A DNA stretch of 64,000 nt. Origin: Planctomycetota bacterium (GTDB lineage Bacteria; Planctomycetota; Planctomycetia; Gemmatales; Gemmataceae). Below the pieces are notes generated by a model. It was not told the origin of the DNA. It saw only the letters and a list, made by a program, of their open reading frames with translations, and did not search any database. A program made the position numbers and the translations under genes. The stretch spans positions 1 through 64,000 of the forward strand of contig JACPPF010000110.1 in assembly GCA_016191165.1 (NCBI GenBank), written 5' to 3'. The first letter of the stretch is position 1. Each line of letters opens with the position of its first letter. Of the stretch, positions 25,831 through 34,656 are shown one piece after another.

Positions 25831-26871
25831 ATGAATCGCCGCGAATTTTTGCATCCGCGCCGCCTGGCGAAAGTTGCCGGACCGGTGCTGGGGATAGCTG
25901 ACGAACTGGAGTCGCCGGCGCCGTCCACGAGCGACCCGGTGCTTCTGCGTTTCGCGCGCCGGGCCATGGCGACGATGTTTGAGGTCATCGTGCCGTTAGA
26001 TTCGCCCGGCGCGAGCGAATATGCAACCGCGGCACTCGACGAGATCGATCGGCTCGAAACGCAACTCACGGTTTATCGTACCACCAGCGAGGTCAGTCGG
26101 CTCAACGCGCGCGCGGCCGATCATCCGGTGCGGGTCGAGAAGAACCTGTTCAATCTGCTCGCCCTCGCCCAGCGCATCCATCGCGACACCGACGGCGCTT
26201 TTGACGTTGCGCTCGGCGCGCTTATCAAAACGTGGGGGTTCTTCCGCCGCCAGGGCCGCATGCCGACGCCTATGGAACTCAAGGCGGTGCGCGAACGCAT
26301 TGGCATGAATCACGTGCTGCTCGATGCCAAGCGGCAAACGGTATTTTTCGATCGGCCTGGCATCGAGATCAATCTCGCCTCCATCGGCAAGGGGTATGCC
26401 CTCGATTGCGCCGCCCGCATTGGCAAGGCGCCCAGCGTGTTCCTCCACGGGGGCCACAGCAGCATCCTTGCGTTCGGAAACGAAACCCCGAATTCCCAGG
26501 GCTGGACGGTCGGCCTGACCGATCCGGAGCGTCCGCAATGCCGCCGGGCCCTCGTGCGCCTTGTCAATCGCGCCATGGCCACGTCGGCGCTCACGCATCA
26601 ACATTTCGAGCATGCGGGAAAAAAGCTCGGCCACCTGCTTGACCCGCGCTCCGCCTGGCCGGCGGAAGGCATGCTGAGCGCAACCGTGACCGCCCCCACC
26701 GCCGCCGAGGCCGACGCCTTGGCGACCGCATTCTTCATCCTCGGCGTTGAGAAAGCGCGGACTTATTGCGAGACGCATCCGGAGATCGGGGCGGCGCTGA
26801 TTGCCGTGGATGCGCCGGGACGATTGGTGGTTTTGGGGAGAGGAACGGACGAGGTCGAGGTGTTGCGCTGA
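25831..26871 (+). CDS. apbE: FAD:protein FMN transferase (ApbE family)
   Basis: 346 residues. It would attach FMN to a Thr of target flavoproteins, typically RNF/NQR subunits or exported reductases. Family motifs: 'RRAMATMFEVIVPLD', 'DGAFDVALGALIKTWGFF', the nucleotide-binding 'EINLASIGKGYALD', 'FLHGGHSSILAFG' and 'GHLLDPRSAWP'. The N-terminus 'MNRREFLHPRRLAKVAG' has a twin-Arg motif but a poor hydrophobic stretch, so export is uncertain. No obvious target flavoprotein is encoded in the window. Confidence 0.9.
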   Translation: MNRREFLHPRRLAKVAGPVLGIADELESPAPSTSDPVLLRFARRAMATMFEVIVPLDSPGASEYATAALDEIDRLETQLTVYRTTSEVSRLNARAADHPVRVEKNLFNLLALAQRIHRDTDGAFDVALGALIKTWGFFRRQGRMPTPMELKAVRERIGMNHVLLDAKRQTVFFDRPGIEINLASIGKGYALDCAARIGKAPSVFLHGGHSSILAFGNETPNSQGWTVGLTDPERPQCRRALVRLVNRAMATSALTHQHFEHAGKKLGHLLDPRSAWPAEGMLSATVTAPTAAEADALATAFFILGVEKARTYCETHPEIGAALIAVDAPGRLVVLGRGTDEVEVLR

Positions 26872-26890
26872 TCCCGCGGGCCGGCGGACC

Positions 26891-27463
26891 TCACTTGGCG
26901 AGTTTGGCGCGGCCCAGCACCGCGTAGGTCGGCCCATCCGAGCCTAGCACGCTCGACATCACGCACACTTCCTTCACCGTTACCTCGCCGGCCCTCCAGG
27001 TCGTGAACTTGGCCAATGCCCTGGACAGTTCGTCGTCGTCGCGTTCACCTTTCACGCGGCCCACGGTCACGTGCGGCGCGTAGGCGCGCGTCTCGCGGCG
27101 GTAGTTGCCCAGCTCCAATAGCGGCGGCTCGATCGCATCGTGAACGGCACGCACTTCCGCCAGGCCGGCGCCGACGCCAACCCACAGCGTCCGCGGCCGG
27201 CGCGCGTTCGGGAACGCACCCGCTCCCTCAATGCTCATCGCGAACGCCGGCATCGTCGCGATCGCCTTCTGCGCGGCCCGGCAAATGTCGATCGTCTCGC
27301 GCTGTGCCACCTCGCCCAAAAAAAACAGCGTCAGATGCAGGTTCTCCGACTCCACCCAGTTCACCTCCGGCGCGACCGTCGCAAGTTCCTCTTGCAGCGC
27401 GACGAGCCGAGCGCGAATGTCGTCGCCGACATCGATGGCCAGGAAGGTACGAATGCGTGCCAT
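26891..27463 (-). CDS. thpR: RNA 2',3'-cyclic phosphodiesterase
   Basis: 190 residues of the 2H phosphoesterase superfamily. Both catalytic HxTx motifs are present: 'NLHLTLFFLG' (His43, Thr45) and 'YAPHVTVGRVKG' (His131, Thr133). The length and the opening 'RTFLAIDVGDDIRARL' match ThpR/LigT, which opens 2',3'-cyclic phosphate RNA ends. It is convergent with apbE, 19 bases away, and downstream of oligoendopeptidase F on the same strand. Confidence 0.92.
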   Translation of the reverse strand: MARIRTFLAIDVGDDIRARLVALQEELATVAPEVNWVESENLHLTLFFLGEVAQRETIDICRAAQKAIATMPAFAMSIEGAGAFPNARRPRTLWVGVGAGLAEVRAVHDAIEPPLLELGNYRRETRAYAPHVTVGRVKGERDDDELSRALAKFTTWRAGEVTVKEVCVMSSVLGSDGPTYAVLGRAKLAK

Positions 27464-27466
27464 GAT

Positions 27467-27614
27467 TTGTTCCTTTCACCGCTTAGCGCCCGCCTGGCGC
27501 CGCGCGGGCGTTAAACGAATTCAGACGCTCGCCAGCCGCGTTGGTTCCTTGCACCGTTTAGCGCCCGCCCGGCGCCGCGCGGGCGTTAAACGAATTCAGA
27601 CGCTCGCCAGCCGC
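27467..27614. repeat. 75-base tandem duplication with GTTTAGC palindrome at the pepF 3' end
   Basis: Copies 27467-27539 and 27542-27614 are offset by 75 bases. Each holds the palindrome TTTAGCGCCCGCC...GCGGGCGTTAAAC and then TTCAGACGCTCGCCAGCCGC, the last codons of pepF. The second copy is the one in use; the first is a duplicated gene tail. Confidence 0.88.
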
Positions 27615-29389
27615 TCCGCTTCCGCGACCATTTCGCCAAGCAAATGCAAGCCAAGCTCCCAGAAGCCGGGATCGGTCACGTCAACGCCAAGTTCGGCGAG
27701 CAAAACGTGCGGCGCCGCGGACCCGCCGGACGACAGGAGTTCCAGGTACTTCGGCACGAACGACTCGCCTTCGTCCTTGTACTTTTGATAAAGCGCCAGC
27801 ACCAGCAATTCGCCAAAGGAATACGCATAGCAATAAAACGGGCTGCGGATGAAATGGCCGATGTACGACCACCAGGTCGCATAGCCGGGCGTGAATTCGA
27901 CGACCTCGCCGAACATGGCTTGATTGGCCTTCATCCACAACTGGTTGATCGCGTCGGCGCTGAGTTCGCCCTGTCCTTGCCGGGCGGCGTGCAGGGTTTG
28001 CTCGAAGCGCGTCAGCACGACCTGGCGGAACACCGTCGCGAACGCGTCCTCGATCTTGCCGCACAGCATCGCGAGCCGTTGCTCGGGATAACGCTCCAGC
28101 AGACGGCGAAACGTCAGCATCTCGCCGAAGACGCTCGCGGTCTCCGCGGTCGTCAGCGGCGTATCGCATTGCAGGTAGCCCTGGCCGCGCGCGAGGTATT
28201 GATGGACCCCGTGCCCCAGTTCATGCGCGAGCGTCATCACATCGCGCAGGCGTTCGGTGAAATTCATCAGGATGTACGGATGCGCGCTCGGCACCGCGCT
28301 CGACGAAAACGCGCCGCCGCGCTTGCCTGGGCGAAGCTCTGCGTCGATCCAGCGTTTCTCGAAGAATTCCGCCACAATTCCGCCGGCCTGGGAGCTGAAT
28401 GCGTCATAGCTCTCCTGCACGATCGACCGGGCGGTTGGCCAATCGCATTTCGGCATCTCGCCCGAAAGCGGGGCGTACCGGTCGTAGTCGTACAGCTTGT
28501 CGATTTTGAGCAACTTGCCTTTCAGGCGATAGTAGCGCTGCACCAGCGAGTAATGTTTCTCGGTCGCGGCCATCAGGGCTTCGACGACCTTGCCATCGAT
28601 CTCGTTGGCGAGGTTGCGGGCCGCCATCACATCGGGATAGTTGCGTAACTGGCAGTCGGTCTGGTGATCGAACACGATCGTGTTGAAGATAAACGTCAAC
28701 AGTCGATTCTGGTTTTGCAAGCCGATCGATAACCCTTCGGCGGCGGCCTTGCGCACCGGCCGGTCAGGATCGTACAATTTCGCCAGGATTTCCTGCACGC
28801 TCAGCTCGGTCGTCACGCCGCCCTGCGTGAAGGGGCACTTCATGCTCGCGGTCGTCTCCTCGAACAGCCGGCCGAAGGCGCTCTTCCCGGTCAGCGACTT
28901 CGCGTCGAGGATTTTTTCTTCCGGCTCGCTCAGGTAATAGGGCTTCCACACTCGTTTTTGCTCGAGCCAGTGGCGGTATTTCGCAAGGCTCGATTTCTTG
29001 ACGAGTTTCCTGGCAGTTGATTTGGGGACCTTGACCCATTCGAGGTCAAAAAAGATGAGGTGTTTATTGATTTCCGTGCGTTGCTCCTGGGTCCGGGCCA
29101 GCAGGGCGCCGTATTTCGGATCATCCGATTTACTCGAATGCAAGAGCATGGCGTAAACGAGCGGTCGGTCCATCTGTTCGTACAGACTTTCCAGGTCGAC
29201 GATGGCGCTCAGCAGGAATTTCGCGCGCGTTGGCCCGAGACGCTCAATACGGCCCCGATATTTCTTCTCGAAAGCCCTGGCACGTTTGAGAGCCTGGGCG
29301 AGATCTTTCTCGAGTGCGGCGTCGTCGGCGTTGTGGTAGAGATCACCAAGATCCCAGGCGATGCCGGCGGCGGAATTGGACGTTGACAT
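27596..29389 (-). CDS. pepF: Oligoendopeptidase F (M3 family zinc metallopeptidase)
   Basis: 597 residues, cytosolic. The zinc site 'MTLAHELGHGVHQYLARG' (HExxH) with the downstream Glu in 'TTAETASVFGEMLTF' is complete. The N-terminal lobe ('WDLGDLYHNADDAALEKDL') and the C-terminal 'YCYAYSFGELLVLALYQKY' are typical of PepF. It degrades short peptides. The ATG at 29389 was selected because the upstream frame enters a palindrome. The 3' end was copied together with a palindrome in a 75-base tandem duplication. Confidence 0.93.
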   Translation of the reverse strand: MSTSNSAAGIAWDLGDLYHNADDAALEKDLAQALKRARAFEKKYRGRIERLGPTRAKFLLSAIVDLESLYEQMDRPLVYAMLLHSSKSDDPKYGALLARTQEQRTEINKHLIFFDLEWVKVPKSTARKLVKKSSLAKYRHWLEQKRVWKPYYLSEPEEKILDAKSLTGKSAFGRLFEETTASMKCPFTQGGVTTELSVQEILAKLYDPDRPVRKAAAEGLSIGLQNQNRLLTFIFNTIVFDHQTDCQLRNYPDVMAARNLANEIDGKVVEALMAATEKHYSLVQRYYRLKGKLLKIDKLYDYDRYAPLSGEMPKCDWPTARSIVQESYDAFSSQAGGIVAEFFEKRWIDAELRPGKRGGAFSSSAVPSAHPYILMNFTERLRDVMTLAHELGHGVHQYLARGQGYLQCDTPLTTAETASVFGEMLTFRRLLERYPEQRLAMLCGKIEDAFATVFRQVVLTRFEQTLHAARQGQGELSADAINQLWMKANQAMFGEVVEFTPGYATWWSYIGHFIRSPFYCYAYSFGELLVLALYQKYKDEGESFVPKYLELLSSGGSAAPHVLLAELGVDVTDPGFWELGLHLLGEMVAEAERLASV

Positions 29390-29399
29390 GGCTGTTCCA

Positions 29400-29482
29400 G
29401 GAAGCCCCGGGTGAGCGCAGCGAACCCAGAAGCTAGAAATATCCTTGATCCCGGAGGTTGGTTGCGCTCCCCCCGGGGCTGG
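29400..29482. repeat. Degenerate palindrome, CCGGAAGCCCAG family
   Basis: GGAAGCCCCGGGTGAGCGCA ... GGTTGCGCTCCCCCCGGGGC. It lies upstream of pepF and ends 5 bases before the PSD1 stop. Confidence 0.7.
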
Positions 29483-29486
29483 CGTG

Positions 29487-32276
29487 TCAATCCACAAACA
29501 TCAGTTCATTCGTCATCAACAGCACTTGAGCGTACTGCTGCCACGCCGTCAGTTGAGAGGGCGCATTCCCCGCGGGCGTCTCGACGAAACGCAGGCCGAT
29601 TTTCACCTCGCCGGCATTGGCGTTCCTGACCAGCGCGAGCCGATAGAGTGCGCGCACCCGCGCCTCGCCCTCGAGCTTTGCGGTGCGAGCGGCCAGGGCC
29701 TTGGCTTGCTCGGCCATGAACGCTGAATTGAGGGCAAACAGCGCCTGTTGCGGGACGGTGGTCATCGGCCGGCGTTCGACCGATTGATCGGGGACGGCGA
29801 AATCAAAGGCGCGGAAGAAGCCTGGCAGGCTCTGGCGATCGACCAGGCCGTAAACCGTTCGGCGTGGATTCTTCGCATCCTGGACGATATCGACAGGCCG
29901 GCCGTACATGGCGCGGTCGAGCCGGCCTGCGATCAGAAGATACGAATCGCGCATCGCTTCCAGGTCGAGCCGACGGCGGTTGGCGCGCCAGTAGAGCCGA
30001 TTCTCCGGATCGATCTTGCGTGCCGCCGGACGATCCAGGCTCGCCTGGAGGTAAACCGACGATAAAACGATGCGACGATGCAGCTTCTTGAGCGACCACC
30101 CATCCTCCATGAACGTCCACGCCAGCCAGTCGAGCAATTCGGGATGGCTCGGCGGCGTGCTGCGGACGCCAAAATCGCTGGGCGACGAAACCAACGGCTC
30201 ACCGAAATGATGCATCAAGACCCGGTTGACGATCACGCGCGCCGTGAGCGGATTATCCTTCGACGCAATCGCACGGGCGAGATCGAGCCGACCGCTCCCG
30301 GGACCGAACGGCAAACGATTGTCGCCCACCAGGATGCGCAAGAATTGGCGCGGCACCATCGCGCCGGGGGACGCGGGGTTGCCACGCTTGAAGATACGGG
30401 GCTCCGTTGGCTCAGGGACATCGAATAAGACCATTGCCCGCGGCGGGGCGTCCTTCATGCGCAAGGCGATCTTGTCGAATTGCGTCTTCATGCCGCCGTA
30501 GGCGTCCTTTTCGCCACGCGACATGTTGTGCCAGGTTTGCGAGCGCGGGAAGTAGCAGGGACTTTGCTGGCTCTCCAGCACCAACAGCAGTTGCCGCACC
30601 GGTTCCGTGGCCGGCTTGTTTTTGTTGTTCTTGTAGACATCAATCAGAACGTTGCCGTACGCGCGGGCCACATCGGCCTTGCTCTTCAAGTTGGCGGCTT
30701 TCAGGGCCGTCTCGATCAGTGGGTTCGACTTTCCTTTCCATTGGCCAAGGACGCTATTGGCCTGGGCGGCAAAAAGGGCGTCGGGGAGGTTCATCAACGC
30801 AGGCCAGGGACCAAATACGGGATCGCGGGCACGGTCGGCATGATCGAGATATTTACGCCATTGGTTGACCATGGGCGGGCGCAGGTCGGTCGGCGCCAGC
30901 GACAGGAAATAAATCGCCGTCTCCGCGTTATCCGGCTCCGTGGTGGCGACGCGCATCAGATAATCGCCGACGCGCAGCTTCGCGGTTTCGCGCAGCAGGG
31001 CGTACTGGCTGTCGAGCATCTTGCGCATCTTTTCCCGGTGCGGGCCGGCTTGCTTTTCGTAGGCGGCCAGCGTCGTCAGGTTCTTCGGGCGATCCGCGAG
31101 CGGCGGCTCTAGCGGCGCTTCCGAGTTCGCGAATACCCCGTAGAGCGAATAGTAATCCGCAGTCGGGATCGCATCATACTTGTGATCGTGACAGCGCGCA
31201 CACGACACCGTCAAACCGAGGAAGCCACGCGTCACCGTGTCGATGCGGTCATCGATCACGTCGGGGATATTGTTGTCGTACTGTCGGCCGAGCGTCAGAA
31301 AACCCATGGCCGCCATGCGCCAGGGCTCGATTCCCGCCTCCCCTTGCCCCTTGGCAGTGGGATTGGGGGTAAGGGCCAGACGATCGGCCGCGAGCTGCTC
31401 GATAATAAAGCGATTAAACGGCGTGTCGTCGTTGAAGGCCCGAATAACGTAATCGCGGTAGGTGTAGGCGTAGGGCCGCACGCGATCGTCGCCGTACATG
31501 AGCACGCCATCCTTGGTGTCGGCATAGCGCGCCACATCCAGCCAGTGCCGACCCCAGCGCTCGCCATAGTGTGGGCTTGCCAGCAGTTTTTCAACCAGCA
31601 GGCCCAGGGGTGAGCCCACCGCGCCCTTGGGATCCGCCTCGCAGGCCTTCACGAACCCTTCCACCTCTTCAAACGTGGGGGGAATCCCGATCAGGTCGAT
31701 ATACAAGCGTCGAATCAGCGTGCGCGGCTCAGCGATCGGCGACGGCGACAATCCCTTCGCCTCCAACTTCGCCAGTACAAAACGGTCGATCGGAGTTTGC
31801 AGCCACGCTTGATGTTTCACCTTTGGCAGCGCGGGTTTCTTGATCGGCTGATAGGCCCAGTGTTCGCGGGCCGTCTTGGAGCCGATGCTTGCCACAACCT
31901 TCTCATCGCGGGGATCGGGCGCACCCAGGGCGATCCAGCGCTCGAAGTCGGCGATCACCGCCGGCGTCAACTTGCCGTCCCGCGGCATTTTCAGCTTGGG
32001 ATCCAGGTGCCTGATTGCCTTGAGGAGCAGGCTCTGGGCCGGCTTCCCGGGCACAATCGCCGGGCCGTGGTCGCCCCCCTGGCGCAGACCGGCCCGCGTG
32101 TCAACGTACAAACCGCCGCGCTGTTTGTTCGCCTGCCGCGAATGGCACGAATAACAACGCTCGACAAGCACCGGGCGGATGCGCTTCTCGAAAAAATCGC
32201 GGGCCGATTCCTGCGCCGTGGCTTCCGCAAAACCGCTGGCGATCCACACCATTCCAAGCAACCAGAATTTTCGCAT
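29487..32276 (-). CDS. PSCyt1-DUF1549-DUF1553 planctomycete cytochrome (PSD1 family)
   Basis: 929 residues. Signal peptide 'MRKFWLLGMVWIASGFAEA'. PSCyt1 heme motif 'CYSCH' at residues 41-45 with 'GGLYVDTRAGLRQGGDHGPA'. DUF1549 has 'YGERWGRHWLDVARYADTKD' and the second heme motif 'CARCHDHKYDAIPTADYYS'. DUF1553 has 'ARVIVNRVLMHHFGEPLVSS'. It ends with the usual 'LLMTNELMFVD'. No DUF1501 partner is adjacent, which is unusual. A repeat-derived insertion ('LTPNPTAKGQGEAG') lies in the same loop as in the paralogue at 8040. Confidence 0.92.
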   Translation of the reverse strand: MRKFWLLGMVWIASGFAEATAQESARDFFEKRIRPVLVERCYSCHSRQANKQRGGLYVDTRAGLRQGGDHGPAIVPGKPAQSLLLKAIRHLDPKLKMPRDGKLTPAVIADFERWIALGAPDPRDEKVVASIGSKTAREHWAYQPIKKPALPKVKHQAWLQTPIDRFVLAKLEAKGLSPSPIAEPRTLIRRLYIDLIGIPPTFEEVEGFVKACEADPKGAVGSPLGLLVEKLLASPHYGERWGRHWLDVARYADTKDGVLMYGDDRVRPYAYTYRDYVIRAFNDDTPFNRFIIEQLAADRLALTPNPTAKGQGEAGIEPWRMAAMGFLTLGRQYDNNIPDVIDDRIDTVTRGFLGLTVSCARCHDHKYDAIPTADYYSLYGVFANSEAPLEPPLADRPKNLTTLAAYEKQAGPHREKMRKMLDSQYALLRETAKLRVGDYLMRVATTEPDNAETAIYFLSLAPTDLRPPMVNQWRKYLDHADRARDPVFGPWPALMNLPDALFAAQANSVLGQWKGKSNPLIETALKAANLKSKADVARAYGNVLIDVYKNNKNKPATEPVRQLLLVLESQQSPCYFPRSQTWHNMSRGEKDAYGGMKTQFDKIALRMKDAPPRAMVLFDVPEPTEPRIFKRGNPASPGAMVPRQFLRILVGDNRLPFGPGSGRLDLARAIASKDNPLTARVIVNRVLMHHFGEPLVSSPSDFGVRSTPPSHPELLDWLAWTFMEDGWSLKKLHRRIVLSSVYLQASLDRPAARKIDPENRLYWRANRRRLDLEAMRDSYLLIAGRLDRAMYGRPVDIVQDAKNPRRTVYGLVDRQSLPGFFRAFDFAVPDQSVERRPMTTVPQQALFALNSAFMAEQAKALAARTAKLEGEARVRALYRLALVRNANAGEVKIGLRFVETPAGNAPSQLTAWQQYAQVLLMTNELMFVD
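31336..31375. repeat. Palindrome, CCCCTCACCCCC family (diverged), in frame in the second PSD1 gene
   Basis: GCCTCCCCTTGCCCCTTGGC ... GTGGGATTGGGGGTAAGGGC. Mismatches suggest an old insertion. Confidence 0.7.
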
Positions 32277-32400
32277 GGCGCCCATTCGTAATACCTGAAA
32301 TGGCAACGCTTGGCGGACCCTTTCGGCACGAACGAAGCTTCCACCAAGCCTCGTGTGCCGGTATTCATCTTACCGGCGGGGGTGCTCACGTCAAACCGCC

Positions 32401-32428
32401 TTGTCGCCGGTGTCTCCTTTGCTATATT
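32401..32428 (+). promoter_or_regulatory. Sigma-70-like promoter for rpmB
   Basis: TTGTCG (32401-32406), 16-base spacer, TATATT (32423-32428), about 35 bases before the rpmB ATG. Confidence 0.5.
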
Positions 32429-32463
32429 GTAAGTTCCCACTATTTGCGAAAGTGAGACCGATC

Positions 32464-32724
32464 ATGACCATGCAATGTGCCCTCACCGGCAAGAAACCGT
32501 CCCGTGGCAATGCCTACGCGCGCCGCGGCAAGGCGAAATACCTCGGCGGCGTCGGCAAGAAAGTGACCGGCAAGACCAAACGCCGCTTCAAGCCCAACCT
32601 CCAGCGCGTGAAAATCGAAATCAATGGCACCGTCAAGACCGTGCGCGTGAGCGTCAAGGCCATCCGCGGCGGCCTCGCCAAACGTCCCATCAAACGCAAG
32701 CCCTTTCAGATGCCAACCCTTTGA
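32464..32724 (+). CDS. rpmB: Large ribosomal subunit protein bL28
   Basis: 86 residues, very basic. Opening '[20 protein letters not shown]' corresponds to the 'C.iTGK.p..GN..Sh' start of bL28, followed by '[19 protein letters not shown]' and '[19 protein letters not shown]', typical of the core. The N-terminal single Cys and absence of a CxxC pair suggest the zinc-free form. It precedes gatC and gatA on the same strand and is probably transcribed from the TTGTCG/TATATT promoter. Confidence 0.92.
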   Translation: MTMQCALTGKKPSRGNAYARRGKAKYLGGVGKKVTGKTKRRFKPNLQRVKIEINGTVKTVRVSVKAIRGGLAKRPIKRKPFQMPTL

Positions 32725-32737
32725 TCAAACCGCCACG

Positions 32738-32759
32738 CCCGTAGCCGAAAGGCTGCGGG
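32738..32759 (+). promoter_or_regulatory. GAAA-tetraloop hairpin before gatC
   Basis: CCCGTAGCC (32738-32746), GAAA loop, GGCTGCGGG (32751-32759), with one G-U pair in RNA. It lies 16 bases before the gatC start and could tune read-through or translation; it is also a common planctomycete short palindrome. Confidence 0.45.
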
Positions 32760-32775
32760 ATTTGGACTATTCCCC

Positions 32776-33066
32776 ATGTCCCTCAGCGCCGACGAAGTCC
32801 GCCAGGTCGCCGACCTGGCCCGCCTGGAAATCTCCGACGCGGACCTGGAACCGATGGCCCGCCAGCTCAGTGCCATCCTCGATTACATCAACCAACTGCA
32901 AAAAGTGAATACCGACGGCGTTGAACCGCTGGCGCACGCGCTGGAGTTGCACGATGTCTTTCGCGAAGACGTGACCGGCCATTCGTTGAGCGTCGAGGAA
33001 GCGCTTGCCAACGCGCCTGCGCGCAAGAACGATTTTTATCGCGTCCCGCCTGTGTTTGGTGAATAG
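32776..33066 (+). CDS. gatC: Asp/Glu-tRNA amidotransferase subunit C
   Basis: 96 residues. 'LSADEVRQVADLARLEISD' and 'ILDYINQLQKVNTDGVEPL' match GatC, which stabilises GatA and GatB in the complex that converts Glu-tRNA(Gln) or Asp-tRNA(Asn) to the amide form. The C-terminal 'ALANAPARKNDFYRVPPVF' is canonical. It is followed by gatA after a perfect palindrome; gatB is not in the window. Confidence 0.95.
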   Translation: MSLSADEVRQVADLARLEISDADLEPMARQLSAILDYINQLQKVNTDGVEPLAHALELHDVFREDVTGHSLSVEEALANAPARKNDFYRVPPVFGE

Positions 33067-33070
33067 AGTT

Positions 33071-33112
33071 CACGTTTAGCGCACGCCTGGCGCCAGGCGT
33101 GCGCTAAACGTG
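33071..33112. repeat. Perfect 42-base palindrome between gatC and gatA
   Basis: CACGTTTAGCGCACGCCTGG, centre CG, then the exact reverse complement. GTTTAGC family. It fills the whole spacer (stop at 33066, start at 33126) and would form a strong mRNA hairpin inside the operon. Confidence 0.92.
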
Positions 33113-33125
33113 AGCCGCGTGTAAC

Positions 33126-34610
33126 ATGACCAACTTCACCGCCACCGAGCTTTTGCAAAAACAAGCCGCCGGCGACCTTACCGCCGAGGCGATTACCACG
33201 TCGTTCCTCGCTCGCATCACCCAACACGACCCGCATATCCACGCGTTTCTCGCCGTCACGGACCCCACCGAACAGGCCAGGGCCGTTGATGCCAAACGCC
33301 GCCGCGGCGACGCCCTCGGCAGGCTCGCCGGCATTCCCGTTGCCGTCAAGGACGTGCTTTGCACCAGGGGCCAGCGCACCACCTGTGGCAGCAAGATTCT
33401 GCGGGATTTCGTGGCGCCCTACGACGCACATGTCATCACCCGATTGAAGGAAGCCGACGCGATCTTGATCGGCAAGACCAACTGCGACGAGTTCGCCATG
33501 GGCTCGTCCACAGAGAACAGCGCGTACCAGGTCACGCGCAATCCGTGGGACCTCGAACGAACGCCCGGCGGGTCCAGCGGCGGTTCGGCGGCGGCGGTCG
33601 CGGCCTGCTTCACCCCCCTCGCGCTCGGCAGCGACACCGGCGGGTCCATTCGCCAACCCGCCAGCCTCTGCGGCATCGCCGGCATGAAGCCCAGCTATGG
33701 CCGGGTGTCACGCTATGGCCTCATCGCCTACGGCAGTTCACTCGACCAGGTCGGCCCGTTCGCGCACGATGTCCGGGACGCCGCCTTGTTGCTCGAAGTA
33801 ATCGCCGGCCACGATCCGCGCGACAGCACCAGCGTCGATTTGCCGGTCCTGCAATACGCGAAGGTCGTGGATACGCCGATCAACCAGATGACTATCGGCG
33901 TCCCGAAGGAATTCTTTCTCCCCTCTCCTTCTGGGAGAGGGGCCGGGGGTGAGGGTGCTGGGCTGGACGCTGAAGTCGAAAAATCCGTGCGCGAAGCCCT
34001 GAATATCTACGAATCACTCGGCGCCACCATCAAGGAAATTTCCCTACCTCACACTCCCCATGCGGTCGCCGTCTACTACCTCGTCGCCACCGCCGAAGCA
34101 TCCAGCAATCTGGCGCGCTACGACGGCGTCCACTTCGGCCATCGCGCCGCGGCGTTCAACGGCCTGATCGACATGGTCAAGAAATCGCGCGGTGAAGGCT
34201 TCGGCGCCGAGGTCAAGCGCCGCATCATGCTTGGCACCTATGCCCTGTCGAGCGGGTACATCGACGCCTACTATCTGAAGGCGCTGAAGGTCCGCCGCCT
34301 GATCCGCCAGGATTTCGATCGCGCCTTCGCCGACTGCGATGTCATCATGGGGCCCACGGCGCCGACGGCCGCGTTCAAAATCGGCGAGAAAACCGCTGAC
34401 CCGCTGGCGATGTACCTGTCCGACATCTACACGATCAGCGCAAATCTGGCGGGCATCCCCGGCATCAGCATTCCGTGCGGCTTCACGAAAGCGGGGCTGC
34501 CGATCGGTTTGCAGATTCTGGGAGCGCCGTTCACCGAGGAGAAACTGCTGCGCACCGCGCGGATGTACGAGCGGGAAACGGAATGGCATCAAAGGCGCCC
34601 GGTGCTGTAG
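33126..34610 (+). CDS. gatA: Asp/Glu-tRNA amidotransferase subunit A with a repeat-derived loop
   Basis: 494 residues, amidase-signature family. It hydrolyses glutamine and passes ammonia to GatB. The Ser-cisSer-Lys triad is in place: '[14 protein letters not shown]' (Lys), '[16 protein letters not shown]' (cis Ser) and '[17 protein letters not shown]' (nucleophile). Near residues 265-277 a palindrome is translated as '[14 protein letters not shown]' between 'VPKEFF' and '[13 protein letters not shown]', where GatA normally has a short linker. As an essential enzyme it must tolerate the extra loop. Confidence 0.95.
   Translation: MTNFTATELLQKQAAGDLTAEAITTSFLARITQHDPHIHAFLAVTDPTEQARAVDAKRRRGDALGRLAGIPVAVKDVLCTRGQRTTCGSKILRDFVAPYDAHVITRLKEADAILIGKTNCDEFAMGSSTENSAYQVTRNPWDLERTPGGSSGGSAAAVAACFTPLALGSDTGGSIRQPASLCGIAGMKPSYGRVSRYGLIAYGSSLDQVGPFAHDVRDAALLLEVIAGHDPRDSTSVDLPVLQYAKVVDTPINQMTIGVPKEFFLPSPSGRGAGGEGAGLDAEVEKSVREALNIYESLGATIKEISLPHTPHAVAVYYLVATAEASSNLARYDGVHFGHRAAAFNGLIDMVKKSRGEGFGAEVKRRIMLGTYALSSGYIDAYYLKALKVRRLIRQDFDRAFADCDVIMGPTAPTAAFKIGEKTADPLAMYLSDIYTISANLAGIPGISIPCGFTKAGLPIGLQILGAPFTEEKLLRTARMYERETEWHQRRPVL
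33918..33955. repeat. Palindrome, CCCCTCACCCCC family, in frame in gatA
   Basis: CTCCCCTCTCCTTCTGGGAG then AGGGGCCGGGGGTGAGGG. It is the opposite orientation to the copy at 2105. Confidence 0.88.
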
Positions 34611-34656
34611 AATGGGCTCCCTTCTAGCGCCGGCCAGGGGTGAGCCCGATTGCAAA

